DNA of 64,000 nt from Chrysophaeum taylorii (lineage: Eukaryota; Sar; Pelagophyceae; Pelagomonadales; Pelagomonadaceae). The position numbers and the translations under genes were made by a program. Below, one piece after another: positions 1 through 9,632 of this stretch. Within the stretch, counting starts at the first letter, position 1. Each line of letters opens with the position of its first letter. Below the pieces are notes generated by a model, which made no database searches, had not been told where the DNA came from, and saw only the letters and a list, made by a program, of their open reading frames with translations. The stretch lies in the NCBI GenBank assembly GCA_029834535.1, contig JAQMWT010000400.1:24537-88536 (forward strand), written 5' to 3'.

Positions 1-134
1 GAGCGTGAGCAACTGGCGTGGCGACCATAACCGACCCCGAGCCCGTGCTGGCCTCGTTCAGTGAGGTCTAGGGCGAGTCGGTGAGTACCCCCTTTGTCAC
101 CTGAGGGTCGGGCGTGTTTTGCTGTGCCGCCATA
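1..134 (+). repeat. 5' LTR of gypsy copy 1 (3' part only)
   Basis: Bases 1-134 match the 3' part of the LTR at 5613-5937 and the LTR at 46,952-47,289, ending in CCGCCATA. The rest of this LTR lies left of the window. The leader that follows, from about 135 to 600, matches the leader of copy 2 at 47.7-48.25 kb. Confidence 0.85.
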
Positions 135-484
135 CGTTGTGGCGGATATGAGATTGTGCGACTACATCGGTCGCCGACGAACGAGTGCCCCGTACGCACT
201 GTATTACGTGGTCCGAAATTGCGCTGAAGAGTATACACGGATTTTCTTTCGTTCGTACGTCCCGAGAGAGGACGAACACGCGCGCGAGTTGGAAATCGCA
301 GCGCATTCACTCGGGATTGATTTGGTATAGCTGAACGGCGGAAGCTGTTAGCGAGTGGGATCGCTACCCACACGGTATTTTGGATTGCCAGGCGGACAAG
401 AACTCCGCGAGTGCTGTTTTGACAGCGACGGATCACGTCGTTGTTAACGACGTGCCGTCGTGTTAACGACGTGCATCGCTTCTA

Positions 485-1450
485 GTGATCGAATCCGAAC
501 TTGGTTCGAGATTCCTCATCGACATTCGGTACATTTTGGAAGAAGACGCAGACGTGCGTGAGGAAGGATCTCCTCCAGTGCTTCCCGCCGCCACTGAGAC
601 CGGCCGCGCGGAAGGTGAATTACGACCGTGGACTCGCCACCGGTTTCACTACGATTTAAAGACGCAAACCCACGACAGATCAAAATGGCGCCTAATAGGT
701 TGACGCCAGCAAAGCTTGAGCGTTTCAGAAAGCAGATCACCGAGTGGTGTCGCATGGAGGCATCCGACCGGCGAACTCTCCGTGGGGGTTCCCTGTACTG
801 ATGCTGCCTAAGAAGGGAGCAGAGGCCGGGACGTCGAATGCTTTTCGTGCTGCAGTTGACTTGCGTTAGCTCAATGATCAGCTGGTCAATGACAGTTGGC
901 CGAATATTCGTCAAGATGATGCTTTAGCTTTTCTTGCCATGCGCCGTTGGGGGGCGTGTATTGATATTCGATGGGGTTACCACAACCTGCGTTTGGACGC
1001 CGCCGCTCAGGATGCCGTCACGATGGTTAGTCCACTTGGAGCCCATAGTTTCTTGCGCTTGCCTCTGGGAGTGAAAACAGCAGGAGCTCTCTTCTGTAAG
1101 CAGATGGATAGCAATTTGTCAACATGGATGTATAAGGACTTTGTCGCGTTTGTCGACGATATTATGATGTGATCGGATGAACTTCACCATCATTTACAAG
1201 TCTTGATTGAAGTGCTGTGCCATTTAGCGCAGCGAGGATATAGTTGACGAACTTCCAAGTTCCACCTCCTCTAAGATGAAATCGAGTTTCTGGGACACAT
1301 TTCGACTCCGTAAGGCTTGAAGCCAAATCCCAAGGCGTTAGAAGCGCTGCAGCAGATGCCGATACCCGGTACGCTACCGAACACGTCCCCGAAGACCCAG
1401 ATTCGATCCTTCATCGGCATGAGCAATTAATGCCGCCGATATGTGAAGAA
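485..1450 (+). pseudogene. gypsy copy 1: leader fused to reverse transcriptase fragment
   Basis: From about 620 the sequence encodes the start of the RT domain in broken frames, with recognisable 'RLTPAKLERFRKQITEW', 'IDIRWGYHNL', 'SPLGAHSFLRLPLGVKTAG' and the catalytic 'FVDDI' box (near 1150). Compared with copy 3 there are stop codons, for example a Gln codon turned TAG near 868 and stops near 1170 and 1245. The deletion joining leader to RT removed gag, protease and the methyltransferase region. The fragment ends where the LINE is inserted. Confidence 0.85.
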
Positions 1451-2902
1451 GAACAAGAAGGGGGACCTCTCCCTGCCGGGCAACTACCGCGGGATCATGA
1501 TGCTCGAGGTCGCGCAGAAGATCGTTTCGAACATCGTCCGTGCGCGACTCAACGTCATCTGCGAGGCCCTCGATCACGAGTCCCAATGTGGCTTCCGACC
1601 CGAGCGCGGTACGTCCGACGCCACCTTCTCGCTCAAGCTAGCGCTGAAGAAGGGGCGTGAGCACGGTCAGGACTCGTAGGTACTGTTCATCGATTTCGTT
1701 AGGGCGTTCGACCGCGTCCCGCGAGAGCTTCTCTGGGAGGTGCTCCTGAAGTTCGGCGTCCCGCCGAAGCTCGTCGAAGTCATCAAGGGCCTCCACCGAA
1801 TCCAGGTCCACTTCTCGGTCAGCGGTGTCGTCGCCTCGGTTGACTCGATCATCGGCGTCAAGCAGGGCGACGTCCTGGGCCCCGTCCTGTTCGTGCTGTT
1901 CATGGCGGCACTGACGACGTCGTTTCGACGACGTCATGGCCGCGCCCCGTGTGTCTACCGTACGCGGAAAGACTTTCAGATGACGAACCGGGGTTGGTCC
2001 GCTCGCGGCGACGAGTTTCCCTTCGATGATTCGGCGTACGCCGACGACGTTGCCTTTCTCTTCTGGGACCGCCACATCGCCGCCAGCGAGACACCGCGCC
2101 TCATCGAACACTGCGACGCCTGGGGCATGGAGGTGCATTGCGGCAACCGACACACGAAAGCGGCGTCCAAAACGGAGATGCTGTTCGTCGCTCGCCGGCA
2201 CACCTGTACGGCGACCCAAAGTCGTTCGACGACACGAACCTCTCGGGCATCGAGCTCGGGCGCGGCCGCTTCATACCGGTCGTCGACCAGTTTAAGTACC
2301 TCGGCTCGGTTCTCTCGCGCGACTGCCGCGACGACTCAGACGTCGACGCGCGGATCAAGAAGGCGTCTCAGGCTTTCGGTGCCTTGCGGGACTGCATCTT
2401 CGCCTCGAAGTCCGTCTCTGCTCGCGCCAAGCGCCTCGTCTATGTCTCGCTCGTCCTGGCCATCCTCCTTCACGGTGCGGAATCGTGGTGCCTCACCGAG
2501 GTCCTGTTCTGCCGGCTGCGGTGTTTCCACGCACAGTGCGCCCGCGTCATGTGTCGTGTGACCCGGAAACACACCTGGCTCCACCACATCTCAAAGGAGA
2601 TCCTGCTGCGGCGCCTCGGCCTCGAGTCCATCGACGTCTACGTCACGCGCCGCCAGCTCCGCTGGGCCGGTCACGTCGCCCGCATGCCCTTCTCCCGACT
2701 CCCTCGCAAGATGCTCTCGTCTTGGGTCCGCTCCAAGCGCCCACCGGGGGCTCCGCAGATAACGTACGGGAGGACGTTCGCCAAGGCACTCCGGAAATGC
2801 GACATCCCCTTCAACTCGTGGCACGACCTCGCACAAGACCGCGCGCAGTGGCGGTCCGCCATCAACGCCCTTTCATCCCTCGCCTCTACCCCAACTGCGT
2901 GA
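1443..2902 (+). pseudogene. LINE reverse transcriptase, broken
   Basis: Non-LTR RT motifs occur in order: 'NYRGIMMLEVAQKI', 'QCGFRPERGTSDATF', motif A 'FIDFVRAFDRVP', motif B 'GVKQGDVLGPVLF' and motif C 'SAYADDVAFLF'. Then come 'YLGSVLSRD' and a C-terminal 'RWAGHVARMPFSRLPRKML' segment typical of LINE ORF2 ends. There is a TAG at about 1678 and a frame change near 2140, so it is not translatable as one protein. No endonuclease domain remains. The clade (RTE- or CR1-like) cannot be decided here. Confidence 0.9.
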
Positions 2903-2990
2903 TTTTGCTCTGTGATCCTGGACCGGCTACAGCCGGCCCAGCCTGGCTCCCATGCCCGGGAGAGGTCCGATGTTAGTTAGTTAGTTAGTT
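1451..2990 (+). mobile_element. 5'-truncated non-LTR retrotransposon (LINE) with target-site duplication
   Basis: The element sits inside gypsy copy 1, flanked by perfect 12-bp direct repeats atatgtgaagaa at 1439-1450 and 2991-3002. Removing it restores the gypsy RNase H region seen in copy 3. The 5' end starts inside the RT domain, so it is 5'-truncated as target-primed reverse transcription commonly produces. The 3' end has two small hairpins (2923-2936 and 2947-2962) and a (GTTA)n tail to 2990. The same 3' end occurs on four shorter repeats in this window. Confidence 0.93.
2923..2990 (+). other. LINE 3' terminal hairpins and (GTTA)n tail
   Basis: CCGGCT/AGCCGG (2923-2936) and CTCCC/GGGAG around ATGCCC (2947-2962) can form two adjacent stems, followed by a short linker and a GTTA repeat. 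Equivalent stems occur in the short elements at 18.5, 31.5, 33.4 and 47.6 kb. In the 18.5-kb copy the first stem has changed bases but still pairs using G-U. A likely role is 3' recognition by the LINE RT (inference). Confidence 0.7.
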
Positions 2991-5540
2991 ATATGTGAAG
3001 AATTATTCGAAGATTGTGGAGCCGCTGATGCGATTGTGTCTTGAAGGTTTTAAGTTTGAGTGGACGCCTGAGTGTCAAAAGGCATGGGACACGATCATCG
3101 AAGCTTTGGTGGACTCTCGCGGAGTTTATCATCCTGACTACGATCTTCTCTTTCAGATCCGCTCGGATGCTTCCAAGGATGGTCTGGGCGCGTATATTTT
3201 TCAGCTCGTGGAAGTCAAGGACGAAACCGGCTAGGTGACACGAGAGGAACGAATGATTGAGTATTGGAGCCGAGCTGTGAAGAAAGAGATGCGGAACTAT
3301 GAGCCCCGCCGGCTAGAGCTACTGGCAGTTATTCTTTCTCTTGAGCATTTTCGCTCTTATATCGAAGGTCACAAGACGATCCTTGAGACGGACCATCGCA
3401 ATTTGACGTTTTTACGAAAGGCGACGCAGTCGTCTGGGCAGTTGGTTCGTTGGGGGATGCGGCTCGCCAATTTTGATTCTGAATTGGGTTACAAACCAGG
3501 GAAGTCGTCGGGAATGAGTATCCCTGACTGTCTCTCTCGCAATCCTATCGATCATGTCATCGAGACGGATGAGTTTGGTGAACCCTTGAACCACGCGTAC
3601 CTAGTATGCCAAGAACTTCCCCGACCTGTCGATGATGAAGGAGTGGAGTACCTTTACCTGGGTGCCATGTCATTCTGTCGTTTGTTACGACGGAGTTGCC
3701 TGTGGAGGAAGAAGAAGATGGTAGCGGCGATCCGATGCAATTGGTCACGTCTCACGCTACGAGACAACGTCAGAAGAAACGTCTGCAGACCCAACCTAGT
3801 ATTTTCCGTGATGCCGATGATTACCAGGAGTACATCGACAAGATTCCGGATAATTTGAGTTGGAAGAGATAGCTAAAGAGCAGATCACTGATGCTACTTG
3901 CGAGGACATTCGTTGTCGCATGGCTCAAGGCCATTCTCTTCGTCGGTATGGACCCAATTATCGCTATCAAGTTGTGAAAGGAGTCCTCTACCGTGCTGCA
4001 CGCGACTTGCACCCGATGATAGTCGCACCCCGTATTCTACGGACGCGCATCATCCGATTGTACCATGACACACCTCTCAATGGTGGTCACATGGGTCGTC
4101 AAAGTACATTGCAGTCGATACTTGAACGTTTTTGGTGGCCCCACATGTCTAATGAGGTGGGTGCTTATATTGCTGGTTGCATAGTGTGCAAGAAAGCTCG
4201 CACGCCGGAACCTAAAAGCGCAGGTCTTCTTCAGCAACGTGTGTATGATGGTGATTGTGCCGTTCTTTGTATGGATTTGTTCGGGCCTTTGCCTAGTGCC
4301 GGTCCCGAGGCGTATCTGATCATCTTTTTCGATCCATTTTCTCATTTCTTGATTCTTGACGTACAGCACCATAAGACCGCTGAGTCAATCCTCGAGTCTT
4401 TCGTCGCGAATATATTACTCAAAGGTTATCTACTTCAGAGGATTCGCACCGACAACGGAAAAGAGTTCGTCAACTAATTGATGGAAGAGTTTTGTCATCT
4501 CTTCAATGTTCGGTATAGTACTACGATTCCGCATCATGCTCAGGCTAATCCTGCGGAAATGGTCAGCCGCTTTATCAAGGCTTTCCTCCGTTCATGTCTT
4601 CGAGACCGCAAGATCACGGTTTGGCCCGAGTTCGCGGAGTACACTGTTTTTTGCTACAATCGTAAGTTCATTCCGGGAACTCAGATCTCACCTTTCATGC
4701 TTCGTCTCAACCGGCAGCCTCTATTGCCGACAGATTATACGATCATGGATCTTGATGTCCGCCGCCTGCCGAAAACTCGCTCCGATGTGGTGGCAGAGAC
4801 TCGCGAGAGGTTGAAATCCTATACCGCTACTACGGTGAACGAAGCTCGCGAGAAGGCTCTTCGTAAACAACGTCTCGCTTACAATGCGGACCATGTCGAT
4901 GTGGAGTATGAAGAAGGTTCACATGTTCTGCTCTATATCCCTTTTCTTCAGAACAAGCTTCGACCGGAATGGCGCGGTCCGTTCATTATAGTGGATCGCT
5001 TGTCTCCTGTCACTTGCAGTATTGAGTCTCTTGATTCTCCTCCTGAACGCCGTTGTGTTCATGTCAGTCAGATCACCCCTGCGATGGTTTCTCCAGTGAT
5101 CGATCGAGCCGTGCCCAAACCCAAGGAGACCTTCCGGGATGATTTCAAGCACGGTAAGTTCGTTGTCTTTCGGATCCCCGATAGCAAACGGTCCGATTGG
5201 CGAAAGAAGATTTACGTGGCTGAAGTTTATGAGCCCTATGATTTTGTGAATGGTCGAGTCGCTCTGCATTTTTTATGCTGATCTTGGTCCCCATGACAAG
5301 GTTTCTTACTACAAGCCTGCCTCACATCTCTCTACTCGCAAGCTGAAGCCGGAATAATACAAGGACGTGGACTGTCGCAGTTTCACCGACAAGTCCGAGG
5401 TCAACAACAGTACCACTCCTTGTGTCACCGACTTCGCTCCGCATGAAATCGACGTGTTGATTCCAAAGTTCACTTTGCGTAGTGGACGCGTCCCCGAGCC
5501 CGTCGTCGAGCGCGTCTACAAATAGATTCGTTCCCGAGAT
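2991..5540 (+). pseudogene. gypsy copy 1: RNase H and integrase, broken
   Basis: After the LINE, the polyprotein resumes with 'NYSKIVEPL', RNase H motifs ('IRSDASKDGLGAYIF', 'ETDHRNLTFLRK'), then integrase. The integrase has an HHCC zinc region ('HDTPLNGGHMGRQ' to 'CIVCKKARTPE', about 4060-4210), core Asp in 'VLCMDLFGPLP', second Asp in 'RTDNGKEFVN' and the Glu region near 4550, and then a C-terminal chromatin- or DNA-binding tail. Stops at about 3232, 3859 and 4475 and a frameshift near 5280 disable it. The C-terminal tail ends near 5525. Confidence 0.9.
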
Positions 5541-5612
5541 GCTCATTCATCCAAGGCTCGTGATTCTCGTCGAGCTCGCTGAGGGCAGCTCGTATTCTCA
5601 GCAGGGGAGTCC

Positions 5613-5937
5613 TGTGGCGGCAACTCCTGACTGCCAAGGCTTACCCGCCCTTCTCAAGATTTGATACCCGTTCAACGGAACGGCTTTTCTTCCTTCCCTA
5701 GTGACGTCATACCTCTCCCTCGAGAGAAGCGTATCTTGCAGCATTCTTGCATTATTCTTGCTAGCATAAACCAACTCTCCATCCTCAAGTTGAGAGGCTT
5801 GGTGAGCGTGAGCAAGGTGTGTGGCGAGCATAAGCGACCCCGAGTCCGTGTTGGCCTCGTTCAGTGAGGTCTAGGGCAAGTCGGCGAGTACCCCCTTTGT
5901 CACCTGAGGGTCGGGAGTGTTTTTCTGTGCCGCCATA
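5613..5937 (+). repeat. 3' LTR of gypsy copy 1
   Basis: It starts TGTGGCGGCAAC and ends CCGCCATA, a near-inverted-repeat pair. It aligns along its length with 46,952-47,289. It contains TGACGTCA at 5702-5709 and the short palindromic segment CCTCAAGTTGAGAGG near 5785-5800, which also appears in the otherwise diverged LTR of copy 3. The exact 3' boundary is set by where the three copies stop matching. Confidence 0.85.
5702..5709. promoter_or_regulatory. TGACGTCA palindrome in LTR
   Basis: A perfect CRE/bZIP-type palindrome lies in the first third of the LTR (the U3 position). The same octamer is kept at the same place in the LTR at 46,952 (47,059-47,066). A function as an enhancer site is inference from position and conservation. 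Confidence 0.45.
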
Positions 5938-6521
5938 GTAGTGATAAAGCACACAACAAAGAACTATGATGATTATAGTGGGGTCGAGCTATTCAGTGCA
6001 TTCATAGCCTGCCAAGGGGAAACCCGGCTTCCTGTCGCTTTCATCGTCGCGGGGTCCCAGACCACCCTCGCAAATCGAGGGCGCGGCATCATGTGACAAC
6101 GAACGACGATGGAGTTTACCGCTTGTCGCTGAATGCCCGCTGGTTTAGGCGAGGTGTTTCGTGATATGAAGGGCTAAAATTGCGCACGTCCAGGGCGGGA
6201 TAATTATTACCATTAACGACGACGACGAACGTCTTGAAGCACAACGCCATCGATGGCACGCCGCTCTCTCGAGACGCGCTAAATGGCGGACCGCGGCCAA
6301 CATGGATCCTCGGCCACTACGAGAACTGTGAGACCGCGGGGAACGCGCCCCCCAAAAAGACGGCAATGCTGAATAGCCTACCGCTTTCCGCGCTTTGACG
6401 ACGACGACGGGTGCCCAGTCAACAAACAACCACGCTGGAACCCCCAGGACTGCGATGCTCGTCCTATTAGAGAAGTATGAATTTTGATGGCGCAGGACAC
6501 GGAACCCTCTTACACCTCGAC

Positions 6522-6554
<33 letters not shown>

Positions 6555-6584
6555 GCAGGCAGACAGACAAAGAAAGCTGATGTT
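5938..6584. other. Non-coding gap with (CAGA)n microsatellite
   Basis: No supported gene. The ORF on the minus strand at 6145-6570 is dominated by the Cys/Val/Ser-coding repeat and is not credible. A tetranucleotide (ACAG)n run occupies about 6525-6568, just beyond the stop codon of the next gene. Confidence 0.6.
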
Positions 6585-7049
6585 TTAAGCGAGAGTGTAC
6601 TTGGCGAAGAGGTTTTGCGGATTTGTCATGGCCTTGAATTCGAGGTTGTTCGCGCTGGGGTCCTTGAAGAACATGGTGTACTGCTCTCCGGGGGTGGCTT
6701 GGAAGCGCAGTTTGGGTTCGATAATAAAATCGACGCGTCCCCGGACTCTCTCTGCCAAGGCGTGCCAGTCAGGAACGGAAAGCGCAAGGCCAAAGTGCGG
6801 CACGGGGACCTCGTCGCCGTCGACAGGGTTATAGTAGTCGACGCAGCGGTAGTCATCGCCAACCCAATGGCAGACGATCTGATGTCCACTCAAGGAAAAG
6901 TCAATCCATTTGCCGACAGCGGACCGACCCTCTTCGCAGGCCAGGAGATTGCCGTAGAAAGACCGCGCGGCGTCGAGCGAGTGGACGGGAAAGGCGTGAT
7001 GGAATGGAGTGGTTGCGAGTCGTCGCACCACCACGACGTCAAAGCGCAT
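6585..7049 (-). CDS. VOC (glyoxalase/dioxygenase-fold) protein
   Basis: 154 aa, a complete single-domain vicinal oxygen chelate protein. It opens 'PFHHAFPVHSLDAARSFYGNLLACEEGRS' and ends 'GEQYTMFFKDPSANNLEFKAM', the usual beta-alpha-beta-beta-beta halves of the fold. Metal ligand candidates are the His in 'FHHAF', the His in 'VPHFGLAL' and the Glu in 'NNLEFKA'. Related proteins annotated as extradiol-dioxygenase-like have unknown substrates, so no reaction is assigned. No targeting peptide is obvious. The start is the first ATG; the next gene upstream on the same strand ends 198 bp away. Confidence 0.88.
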   Translation of the reverse strand: MRFDVVVVRRLATTPFHHAFPVHSLDAARSFYGNLLACEEGRSAVGKWIDFSLSGHQIVCHWVGDDYRCVDYYNPVDGDEVPVPHFGLALSVPDWHALAERVRGRVDFIIEPKLRFQATPGEQYTMFFKDPSANNLEFKAMTNPQNLFAKYTLA

Positions 7050-7246
7050 CTAGAATGAAGGGTTTTTTTTTTTGGTTGAAAAATTAACCCTCTCTCTCGA
7101 AGAAGAGAGAGGTCTTCTGGTGCACAAAATGTTGACGACGTCAAACGACGACCGTTAAAAAACACCCCCCAATCAGACCTGAAAACAAATCCCAACGGAT
7201 AGATAATAACATATATCTTCCTTTTAGAAAAAGAAAGAAAAGAAGG

Positions 7247-8764
7247 CTAGACCCAGTTTGAGGTGAATTCGAAGAGCTGGACGCGGTTGACGGGAAAGGT
7301 GTCGCGGCCGTTGAATAGGGATGCGGGCGTGCCGTAGGTAGCGCATGGTCTCGAAGCGCCGAGTTCGAGGGCATCGTCGAGGCGGAGCGCGAAGCCACCG
7401 CCGCCCGAGCCAAAGCCGAGGACGGAATGAGTTGCGTAGATGAACATGTCGTTCTCTATGGAGGGGAGAGGCGGGGGTTCGGGAAATTCGTTGTTGTCTT
7501 CGGGGGGAAGGTCGTCATCGAGAACAGAGTCTTTCGAATCTCGCCTCGGCGGATGCGTAAGATTAGCGTAGGGACCAACCCATCGAAAGACGCGGACGAG
7601 GTCGTCGTCGGCGTCGACAAAACTGAAGACGAAGCACTCGCCGGTTCCAAAATAAGTTCCGGCGTTGCGGACGCGCTCGTCGACAAAGGCGCCGGCGACG
7701 TTTTTGAGGTCGTCGCGGACGAGGAGAAGTTGCGGTCCCTTTCGAGCCGATCTCGCGCGCGCGTAGAGAGCCTCCAAACACATTCCGTCGACCGACGAAT
7801 CGTAGACGAGCGTCCAGGTGCGATACCGCAGCGAGGGCTTGAGGTGGGCGGCGAGGGCCGCGCGCTGTCCCGGCGCGCACACGCAAGGCTCGAAACTCGG
7901 ATCGTCGTAGCGCGAGGCGGTCGCCCGAACCGAGGGAGTCGGGAGCTCGGAGGGTTGCCGCTCGAGGACTGTTGCGGAGGAGGACGGGGTCTCTTCGTTG
8001 TGGTCGTCCTTGGGTGGAAAAAAGGTCGGGAGCCGCTCCCACACCGCCGTCAGCAGCCGCGACGACGACGGCGGCTGGACCGCCTCCGGCTGCTGCTGCT
8101 TCTCGAGGCGTCGGACGTGGAGCCGGTAGAAGTGCAGGACTACCGGTCTCGCACACGTGAGGAGGTGACGGTGAACCGCGATCGGGTCCGTCGCCCGGGG
8201 CACGGGCCGGTTCCCGACCCCGATGAGCACATCTCTTGCCCTAACCCCGAGCGACGCCGCTTCCCGAGACGCTCGAATCACGACGAGACGACGCGTTCCG
8301 CGGGCGTCGTACTCGAACTCGATGCCCATTCTTCCCGCCCCAAAGGTCACCGAGTACCGCTGCCACCCGGCGACATTCGACGTCTCTTCTTCGAAGAGGT
8401 GTTTAGATTCGGACGACAGTCTCCGGCAAAGCTCCGTTTCGGCGAGCTCGAGCGACGTCGCCGAGAACGACTTTGGAACTTCGGTCGGAACCACGCTCGG
8501 GGGGGGAACCTCGTCGTCCGCAACTGTCGTCGTCTCGGGCTCGGGCAGCTCGGTGGTACTCTGGTCTTCGACCCGCGCGGCCCTCACACCGCACTTCTCT
8601 TCGTGAGCTTCGATCGCGTCGACGTGCCGAGCAACCCGAGCCCCGCACCGCTTGCATACGGCGTACTCGAGCGCGGGCTTCACGTACGGCCGCGAGCTCT
8701 CGCATCCGGCCTTGACCGACGCGTACAGGCTCGAGAAGCTCCCGGCCCCAGCACGGCTCCTCAT
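7247..8764 (-). CDS. TLDc domain protein with zinc knuckle and PDZ-like domain
   Basis: 505 aa from the ATG at 8764. The ORF stays open further upstream but would run into the divergent GST gene, so the internal ATG is preferred. A C-x2-C...H...C segment (residues 37-58) suggests a small zinc-binding motif. Residues about 140-214 look PDZ-like ('RMGIEFEYDARGTRRLVVI', 'LGVRARDVLIGVGNRPV'). Residues about 300-505 form a TLDc domain ('YDSSVDGMCLEALYARAR', 'YFGTGECFVFSF', 'RVFRWVGPYANL', 'VNRVQLFEF'). TLDc proteins such as OXR1 act in oxidative-stress resistance and V-ATPase regulation. The PDZ-like assignment is the least certain. Confidence 0.85.
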   Translation of the reverse strand: MRSRAGAGSFSSLYASVKAGCESSRPYVKPALEYAVCKRCGARVARHVDAIEAHEEKCGVRAARVEDQSTTELPEPETTTVADDEVPPPSVVPTEVPKSFSATSLELAETELCRRLSSESKHLFEEETSNVAGWQRYSVTFGAGRMGIEFEYDARGTRRLVVIRASREAASLGVRARDVLIGVGNRPVPRATDPIAVHRHLLTCARPVVLHFYRLHVRRLEKQQQPEAVQPPSSSRLLTAVWERLPTFFPPKDDHNEETPSSSATVLERQPSELPTPSVRATASRYDDPSFEPCVCAPGQRAALAAHLKPSLRYRTWTLVYDSSVDGMCLEALYARARSARKGPQLLLVRDDLKNVAGAFVDERVRNAGTYFGTGECFVFSFVDADDDLVRVFRWVGPYANLTHPPRRDSKDSVLDDDLPPEDNNEFPEPPPLPSIENDMFIYATHSVLGFGSGGGGFALRLDDALELGASRPCATYGTPASLFNGRDTFPVNRVQLFEFTSNWV

Positions 8765-8827
8765 AAGCAAGCGCGAACAAACGAGCCCTTCTTGGATTTC
8801 CCTACGAGCTAGGGTAAGAAAGAAATA
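8765..8827. promoter_or_regulatory. Divergent intergenic promoter (63 bp)
   Basis: These 63 bases separate the start codons of the TLDc gene (-) and the GST gene (+), so both promoters and both 5' UTRs must fit here or extend into the neighbouring reading frames. I see no TATA box. Both partners belong to families linked to oxidative stress, which would fit co-regulation (inference). Confidence 0.5.
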
Positions 8828-9622
8828 ATGAGTCCCCGCCTCAAGTTCTACTCGGCGTGGTTCTGCCCGTTTGCTCAGAGAGCGACTCTCGCCCTCGAAT
8901 ACCACGGTCTCGAGTACGAGTGGGTGGAAGCTCTTGGATGGGAAAGCCGTCCGGCGAGCGGAAAGGAGGCTTTCGATGCGGCGTCGCGATCCGAATGGAT
9001 CTACCACTGGAAGCACCCCGACCTGCTCGCGGCGAACCCCGAGGGCATGGTCCCGACGCTCGTAAGCGGCACGAACGTCGCGACCGAATCGATCGCGGTC
9101 GTGGAGTTGATCGACCTTCTGGCCAAGCAAGGAGGGTCAGCGCTGAGCTTGATGCCGAGCGACGATCCTTGGGCCGCGGCGAAACAGCGCGTCTGGGCGC
9201 AAAAAGCCAACGCGATTTGCTCCGAGTACTACGCCATTCTGGTGCGGAAGGAGGACGCTGCCTTCGAGCGGCTGTGTGCGGGTTTGAGGCGCTTCTCGGC
9301 GCACCTCGGCCCATTTTTTGACGGCCGCGAAGAACCGGGACTCGTCGATCTCGTGCTTCTGCCGTACGCCGTTCGCTTTTACGTCCTCGAACATTATCGC
9401 AACCTCGAGGTGCCGCGCATTCGGGAGTATGATGAATGGCTCGAGCGAATGTTGGCTCTCCCCCGTCTTGCCGCCACCGTCCCCGACAAGGACAAGTATC
9501 TCCGCCACGTCGAAAAATATGCCTCCGGGAAAGCGCGCTCCAAGGTCGCCAACGCCGTGCGCCGCGGGGTACCGGCCCACGACTACGACGACCGCGATGA
9601 TGATGATAATGATGATGCGTAA
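8828..9622 (+). CDS. Omega-like glutathione S-transferase
   Basis: 264 aa, close to the family length. The thioredoxin-like N-terminal half has 'YSAWFCPFAQRATLAL', putting the catalytic Cys at residue 13, as in omega-class GSTs that reduce or deglutathionylate rather than conjugate. 'EGMVPTLV' is the cis-Pro loop and 'ATESIAVVELID' carries the glutathione gamma-glutamyl contact. The all-alpha C-terminal half runs from about residue 100 to 230. The last 15 residues are an Asp-rich low-complexity tail encoded by a GAT repeat. Probably cytosolic; no presequence. Confidence 0.9.
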   Translation: MSPRLKFYSAWFCPFAQRATLALEYHGLEYEWVEALGWESRPASGKEAFDAASRSEWIYHWKHPDLLAANPEGMVPTLVSGTNVATESIAVVELIDLLAKQGGSALSLMPSDDPWAAAKQRVWAQKANAICSEYYAILVRKEDAAFERLCAGLRRFSAHLGPFFDGREEPGLVDLVLLPYAVRFYVLEHYRNLEVPRIREYDEWLERMLALPRLAATVPDKDKYLRHVEKYASGKARSKVANAVRRGVPAHDYDDRDDDDNDDA

Positions 9623-9632
9623 GGATATATAG

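Larger units (their letters stand above)
1..5937 (+). mobile_element. Ty3/gypsy LTR retrotransposon, copy 1, decayed and truncated by window start
   Basis: The order is partial LTR, untranslated leader, reverse transcriptase, RNase H, integrase, LTR, all on the + strand. The pol sequence is close to the minus-strand element at 53.7-64 kb, while its LTRs resemble the LTR at 46,952. The coding part has in-frame stops and lacks gag, protease and the methyltransferase domain found in the other two copies: leader sequence (to about 600) runs almost directly into the RT N-terminus (about 620). A LINE interrupts it at 1451-2990. It cannot be autonomous. Identity as Ty3/gypsy rests on the RT-RH-IN order and motifs. 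Confidence 0.93.

Noticed and set aside
6145-6570. Minus-strand ORF beginning with Cys/Val/Ser repeats
   Set aside because: Produced by translating the (CAGA)n microsatellite.
7427-8812. 461-codon ORF on the + strand opposite the TLDc gene
   Set aside because: Arg/Gly/Val-rich mirror of a GC-rich gene, with no domain; the opposite strand carries clear TLDc motifs.
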